From: an uncultured bacterium
GTDB taxonomy: Bacteria > Bacteroidota > Bacteroidia > Bacteroidales > CAIWKO01
DNA: 9,617 nucleotides
Direction: 5' to 3'
NCBI GenBank assembly: GCA_903916135.1
Contig: CAIWVT010000083.1
Coordinates: forward strand, 1-9,617
Shown: piece after piece, positions 6,357-9,617 of the stretch
Layout of the letters: each line of letters opens with the position of its first letter
Numbering within the stretch: position 1 is the first letter of the stretch
Notes under the pieces: model-generated
What the model was told of the DNA's origin: nothing
Databases searched by the model: none
What the model saw: only the letters and a program-made list of their open reading frames with translations
Position numbers and translations under genes: made by a program

Positions 6357-9300
6357 TTACTCCCCCGTTCCGTGGCAGTTCTTATATTTCTTGCCGCTGC
6401 CGCAGGGACAGAGGTCGTTTCTGCCTACTTTTTTCTCCACTTTTATGGGTTGAACATGCTGCACCTCTTGGGTGTTTTGTTGGCGGGCTTGTTCCATGCC
6501 ATCGTCGCGACTGATTTTGAGTTTGCTCATATCCGTCTTGCTTTGTTGGGCTTCTTTGATGGTTTCCTGATTCTTGAACGGCAGGGTTCCTTTCTCTAAG
6601 AACGAAACAATATCTTTGTTGATTTTCTGCACCATTTTCTTGAACAAACCAAAGGATTCGAACTTATAAATCAACAAAGGATCTTTTTGTTCGTAAGTAG
6701 CACTTTGAACAGATTGTTTCAAATCGTCCATTTCGCGTAGATGATCTTTCCATGCATCGTCAATGATAGCCAAGGAGATGCCTTTTTCGATGGCAAGGGT
6801 TACGTCTTTGCCTTTGTTGTCATACGATTTCTTCAGATTGACTATCACCTGCAAGGTTTTCAATCCATCGGAGATGGGGATGGCTATGTTTTCGTAGCGG
6901 CGGGAGTTATTTTCATACACATCTTTGATAACGGGATAAGATTCCTGCGCTATCAAGTCCGCTTTTTGCTGATAGGTCTTATATGCCTTCTCATATAAAT
7001 CGTCGGTGAGCTGTTCGGCATTGGCAGAGAAGAATTCTTTCTCGGTGAAAGGCGCATCAATACCAAAATTGCGCAGCATATCGAGTTTGAAGTTCTCGAA
7101 ATCGCGTTGTTCTTGATGGTCGTTGACGATATGTTCACATACATCGTAAAACATATTGGCAATATCAACCGCCAAACGGTCGCCATGCAAACCGTGGCGG
7201 CGTTTTTCATAGATAACTTCGCGCTGCGAGTTCATCACATCATCATATTCCAACAAACGTTTACGGATGCCGAAGTTGTTTTCTTCTACCTTTTTCTGAG
7301 CACGCTCTATAGATTTGGTGATCATCGAATGTTGAATCACTTCGCCATCTTTCAGACCCAATCTGTCCATGATTTTCGAGATACGTTCGGAGCCAAACAT
7401 GCGCATCAAATCATCTTCGAGCGAAACGAAGAACTGCGAGGTGCCCGGGTCGCCCTGACGTCCGGCACGACCCCGCAACTGACGGTCAACGCGCCGCGAT
7501 TCGTGACGTTCGGTGCCTATGATTGCCAAACCACCCGCTTCCACAACGCCTTTGCCCAACTTGATGTCGGTTCCACGACCTGCCATGTTGGTGGCGATGG
7601 TTACCGTGCCTGCCAAACCCGCTTCGGCAACGATATCCGCTTCCCGCTGATGCAATTTCGCGTTCAGCACATTATGGTTAATCTTTCGAAACTTCAACAT
7701 CTTGCTGAGCAACTCCGATATTTCTACCGAGGTAGTCCCTACCAAAACAGGACGTCCTTTGGCGATGAGGTTAGCAATTTCGTCAATAACGGCATTATAT
7801 TTTTCACGTTTGGTTTTATAAACCAAATCCTCGAAATCTTTACGCACCACAGGTCGGTTGGTGGGAATCACCACCACATCCAACTTATAGATGTCCCACA
7901 ATTCGCCCGCTTCCGTTTCGGCTGTACCGGTCATCCCCGCGAGCTTTTTATACATACGGAAATAGTTCTGCAACGTAATAGTAGCATAGGTTTGCGTTGC
8001 CGCTTCTATCTTCACATTTTCTTTGGCTTCGATGGCTTGATGCAAACCGTCGGAATAGCGTCTGCCTTCCAAGATACGTCCGGTTTGTTCGTCAACAATT
8101 TTGATCTTATTATCTATGATAACATATTCCACATCAATTTCGAACAATGCATACGCCTTCAGCAGTTGGGTGACGGTGTGAACGCGGTCGGGTTTCAACT
8201 CATAATCTTGCAGCAAATCATTTTTCTTTATCAAACGTTCGCTTTCGTTGAGGGGCGATTTCTCCAACTCGGCAATTTCGTTGCCTATATCCGGCAGGAT
8301 AAAAAAGCGCGAATCGTCGGTGCCCGCCGTGATGAGGTCAATGCCTTTTTCCGTCAGGTCAACAGAGTTGTTCTTTTCATCTATCACAAAAAACAATTCG
8401 TCGTCAATCAAGTGCATGTTTTTGCCTTGCTCAGCCATGTAGAAGTTCTCGGTTTTCTGCATCAGCGCACGGTTGCCTGATTCGCTCAAGAACTTGATGA
8501 TGGCTTTGTTTTTGGGCAAGCCATGATGCGCCCGCAACAACAAAGCGCCACCGGCTTTTTCGTTTTCCGAACTCAGCGGCTCTTGCGAGAGGAGTTTCTT
8601 TGCCTCTGCCAAAATGGTGGTGACCAAATTGCGTTGGGCGGCATAAATCCGCTGCACATTGGGACGGAAGGCTTCAAATTCCTGGTTTTCGCCTTTGGGC
8701 GTGGGACCCGAAATGATGAGAGGCGTACGCGCATCATCAATCAAAACAGAATCCACCTCATCCACGATGGTATAGTTATGGGGGCGTTGCACCAACTCCT
8801 CCGGGGAGCGGGTCATGTTATCACGTAAGTAATCGAAACCAAATTCGTTGTTGGTGCCGTAGGTGATGTCGCAGTTGTACGCATTTTTTCGCTCTGCGGA
8901 ATTGGGTTCGTGGCGGTCAATGCAGTCAACGGTCAGCCCGTGAAACTGAAACAACATGCCCATCCATTCGCTGTCGCGGCGTGCCAAATAGTCGTTCACC
9001 GTAACGATATGAACGCCTTTGCCCGGCAGCGCATTGAGATACATCGGCAGCGTAGCCACCAAGGTCTTGCCTTCCCCTGTGCCCATTTCGGATATTTTAC
9101 CCTGATGGAGCACCATGCCGCCGATGAGCTGCACATCATAGTGAACCATGTCCCAACGTATCATGTTGCCGCCCGCCATCCACGATGAATTGTAGTAAGC
9201 CGTGTCGTCCACGATGTTGATGCTGTCATATCGGGCAGCCAAATCGCGGTCCATCTGCGTGGCGCTGACTACCACCTTTTCGTTTTCTTTGAACCTCCGC

Positions 9301-9617
9301 GCGGTTTCTTTCATCACGGCAAACGCCTCGGGCAAAATGTCGTTGAGCACGATTTGCGTTTTTTCGTAGATGGCTTTGGTCATCAAATCTATGTCCTTAT
9401 AGATGCCTTCTTTTTCATCAATTGAGATGGTGTCGTCGGTTTCGGCTTGTTCTTTCAACAGGGCGATTTCTTGTTCGTCGGCAGCCACATTATCTTGAAT
9501 GATTTGCTTGAATTCGATAGTTTTTTGGCGCAGTTCGTCGTTCGACAAGGTGCTGATGTGCTCATAAGCTTTATGAATTTGAGCCACCACAGGGTTGATG
9601 GCTTTGATGTCGCGGTC
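6357..9617 (-). CDS. secA: Protein translocase ATPase SecA, 5' end outside window
   Basis: SecA is the ATPase motor that pushes unfolded preproteins through SecYEG. The reading frame runs off the window: nine codons before the GTG at 9590 (DRDIKAINP) still read as SecA, so the true start lies beyond 9617 and 9590 is internal. Of 1,086 visible residues, numbered from that GTG, Walker A is GTGEGKT (170-176), Walker B is VDEVD (276-280), and DDARTPLIISGP (285-296) follows. TGTAETE (554-560), NMAGRGTDI (668-676) and the arginine-finger region RQLRGRAGRQGDPG (703-716) form the second helicase lobe. The C-terminal tail ends in a zinc site CxCx8CH (C1061, C1063, C1072, H1073) of the SecB-binding type. 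Compared with E. coli SecA (901 residues) there are large insertions near 35-80, 100-145 and 305-400, usual for Bacteroidota. hldD follows on the same strand. Confidence 0.97.
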   Translation of the reverse strand, partial: DRDIKAINPVVAQIHKAYEHISTLSNDELRQKTIEFKQIIQDNVAADEQEIALLKEQAETDDTISIDEKEGIYKDIDLMTKAIYEKTQIVLNDILPEAFAVMKETARRFKENEKVVVSATQMDRDLAARYDSINIVDDTAYYNSSWMAGGNMIRWDMVHYDVQLIGGMVLHQGKISEMGTGEGKTLVATLPMYLNALPGKGVHIVTVNDYLARRDSEWMGMLFQFHGLTVDCIDRHEPNSAERKNAYNCDITYGTNNEFGFDYLRDNMTRSPEELVQRPHNYTIVDEVDSVLIDDARTPLIISGPTPKGENQEFEAFRPNVQRIYAAQRNLVTTILAEAKKLLSQEPLSSENEKAGGALLLRAHHGLPKNKAIIKFLSESGNRALMQKTENFYMAEQGKNMHLIDDELFFVIDEKNNSVDLTEKGIDLITAGTDDSRFFILPDIGNEIAELEKSPLNESERLIKKNDLLQDYELKPDRVHTVTQLLKAYALFEIDVEYVIIDNKIKIVDEQTGRILEGRRYSDGLHQAIEAKENVKIEAATQTYATITLQNYFRMYKKLAGMTGTAETEAGELWDIYKLDVVVIPTNRPVVRKDFEDLVYKTKREKYNAVIDEIANLIAKGRPVLVGTTSVEISELLSKMLKFRKINHNVLNAKLHQREADIVAEAGLAGTVTIATNMAGRGTDIKLGKGVVEAGGLAIIGTERHESRRVDRQLRGRAGRQGDPGTSQFFVSLEDDLMRMFGSERISKIMDRLGLKDGEVIQHSMITKSIERAQKKVEENNFGIRKRLLEYDDVMNSQREVIYEKRRHGLHGDRLAVDIANMFYDVCEHIVNDHQEQRDFENFKLDMLRNFGIDAPFTEKEFFSANAEQLTDDLYEKAYKTYQQKADLIAQESYPVIKDVYENNSRRYENIAIPISDGLKTLQVIVNLKKSYDNKGKDVTLAIEKGISLAIIDDAWKDHLREMDDLKQSVQSATYEQKDPLLIYKFESFGLFKKMVQKINKDIVSFLEKGTLPFKNQETIKEAQQSKTDMSKLKISRDDGMEQARQQNTQEVQHVQPIKVEKKVGRNDLCPCGSGKKYKNCHGTGE

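Noticed and set aside
7107..8480. A 457-codon open frame on the plus strand inside secA
   Set aside because: It is wholly antisense to well-conserved SecA helicase sequence, has low-complexity His/Phe-rich content and no recognisable domain. It is a codon-usage shadow.
9588..9590. GTG at 9590 as the start codon of secA
   Set aside because: Codons upstream to the window edge remain open and SecA-like (DRDIKAINP), and SecA normally has further N-terminal residues. The gene is therefore truncated by the window.

Overview
The window looks like chromosomal DNA of a Bacteroidota (Bacteroidetes) bacterium. Three things suggest this. SecA carries the long internal insertions usual in that phylum. 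Exact matches to the Bacteroidetes -7 promoter consensus TAnnTTTG occur upstream of genes. No gene start shows a clear Shine-Dalgarno sequence. Base composition is moderately AT-rich in genes and strongly AT-rich between them. The species cannot be named from the sequence.

Left part (1-1130): an AT-rich leader with a -7-type promoter element drives a 318-residue protein I do not recognise. It is followed by a hairpin and then about 600 bases without a supported gene. That gap holds a second promoter-like element, a pair of mutually exclusive hairpins, an inverted repeat built of octamers (CTTWGWGT), and a further block of the same words.

Middle (1735-5006): two plus-strand genes overlap by four bases (GTGA), so they are probably translationally coupled. 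The first is a polytopic membrane protein of the GT-C glycosyltransferase type with six C-terminal TPRs, resembling the eukaryotic TMTC proteins. The second is an exported protein that ends like an outer-membrane beta-barrel. It carries an HExxGHGS motif, with a candidate glutamate ligand 62 residues after the first histidine. This arrangement recalls the zinc site of M49 dipeptidyl peptidase III in an otherwise unrelated-looking protein. This pair is the best candidate for an undescribed system here.

Right part (5007-9617): a convergent junction is occupied by a 39-base-arm inverted repeat. It is followed, on the minus strand, by hldD (ADP-heptose epimerase, LPS inner core) and by secA (the Sec translocase ATPase), whose first codons lie beyond the window. 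The gap between secA and hldD consists almost wholly of short tandem words with a 14-base period. The same period occurs inside the inverted repeat at 5072-5239, although the words differ.

Functionally the right part is housekeeping envelope biogenesis (protein export and LPS). The middle pair is also envelope-directed, by its membrane segments and signal peptide. Co-regulation between the two halves is not indicated, because they converge.
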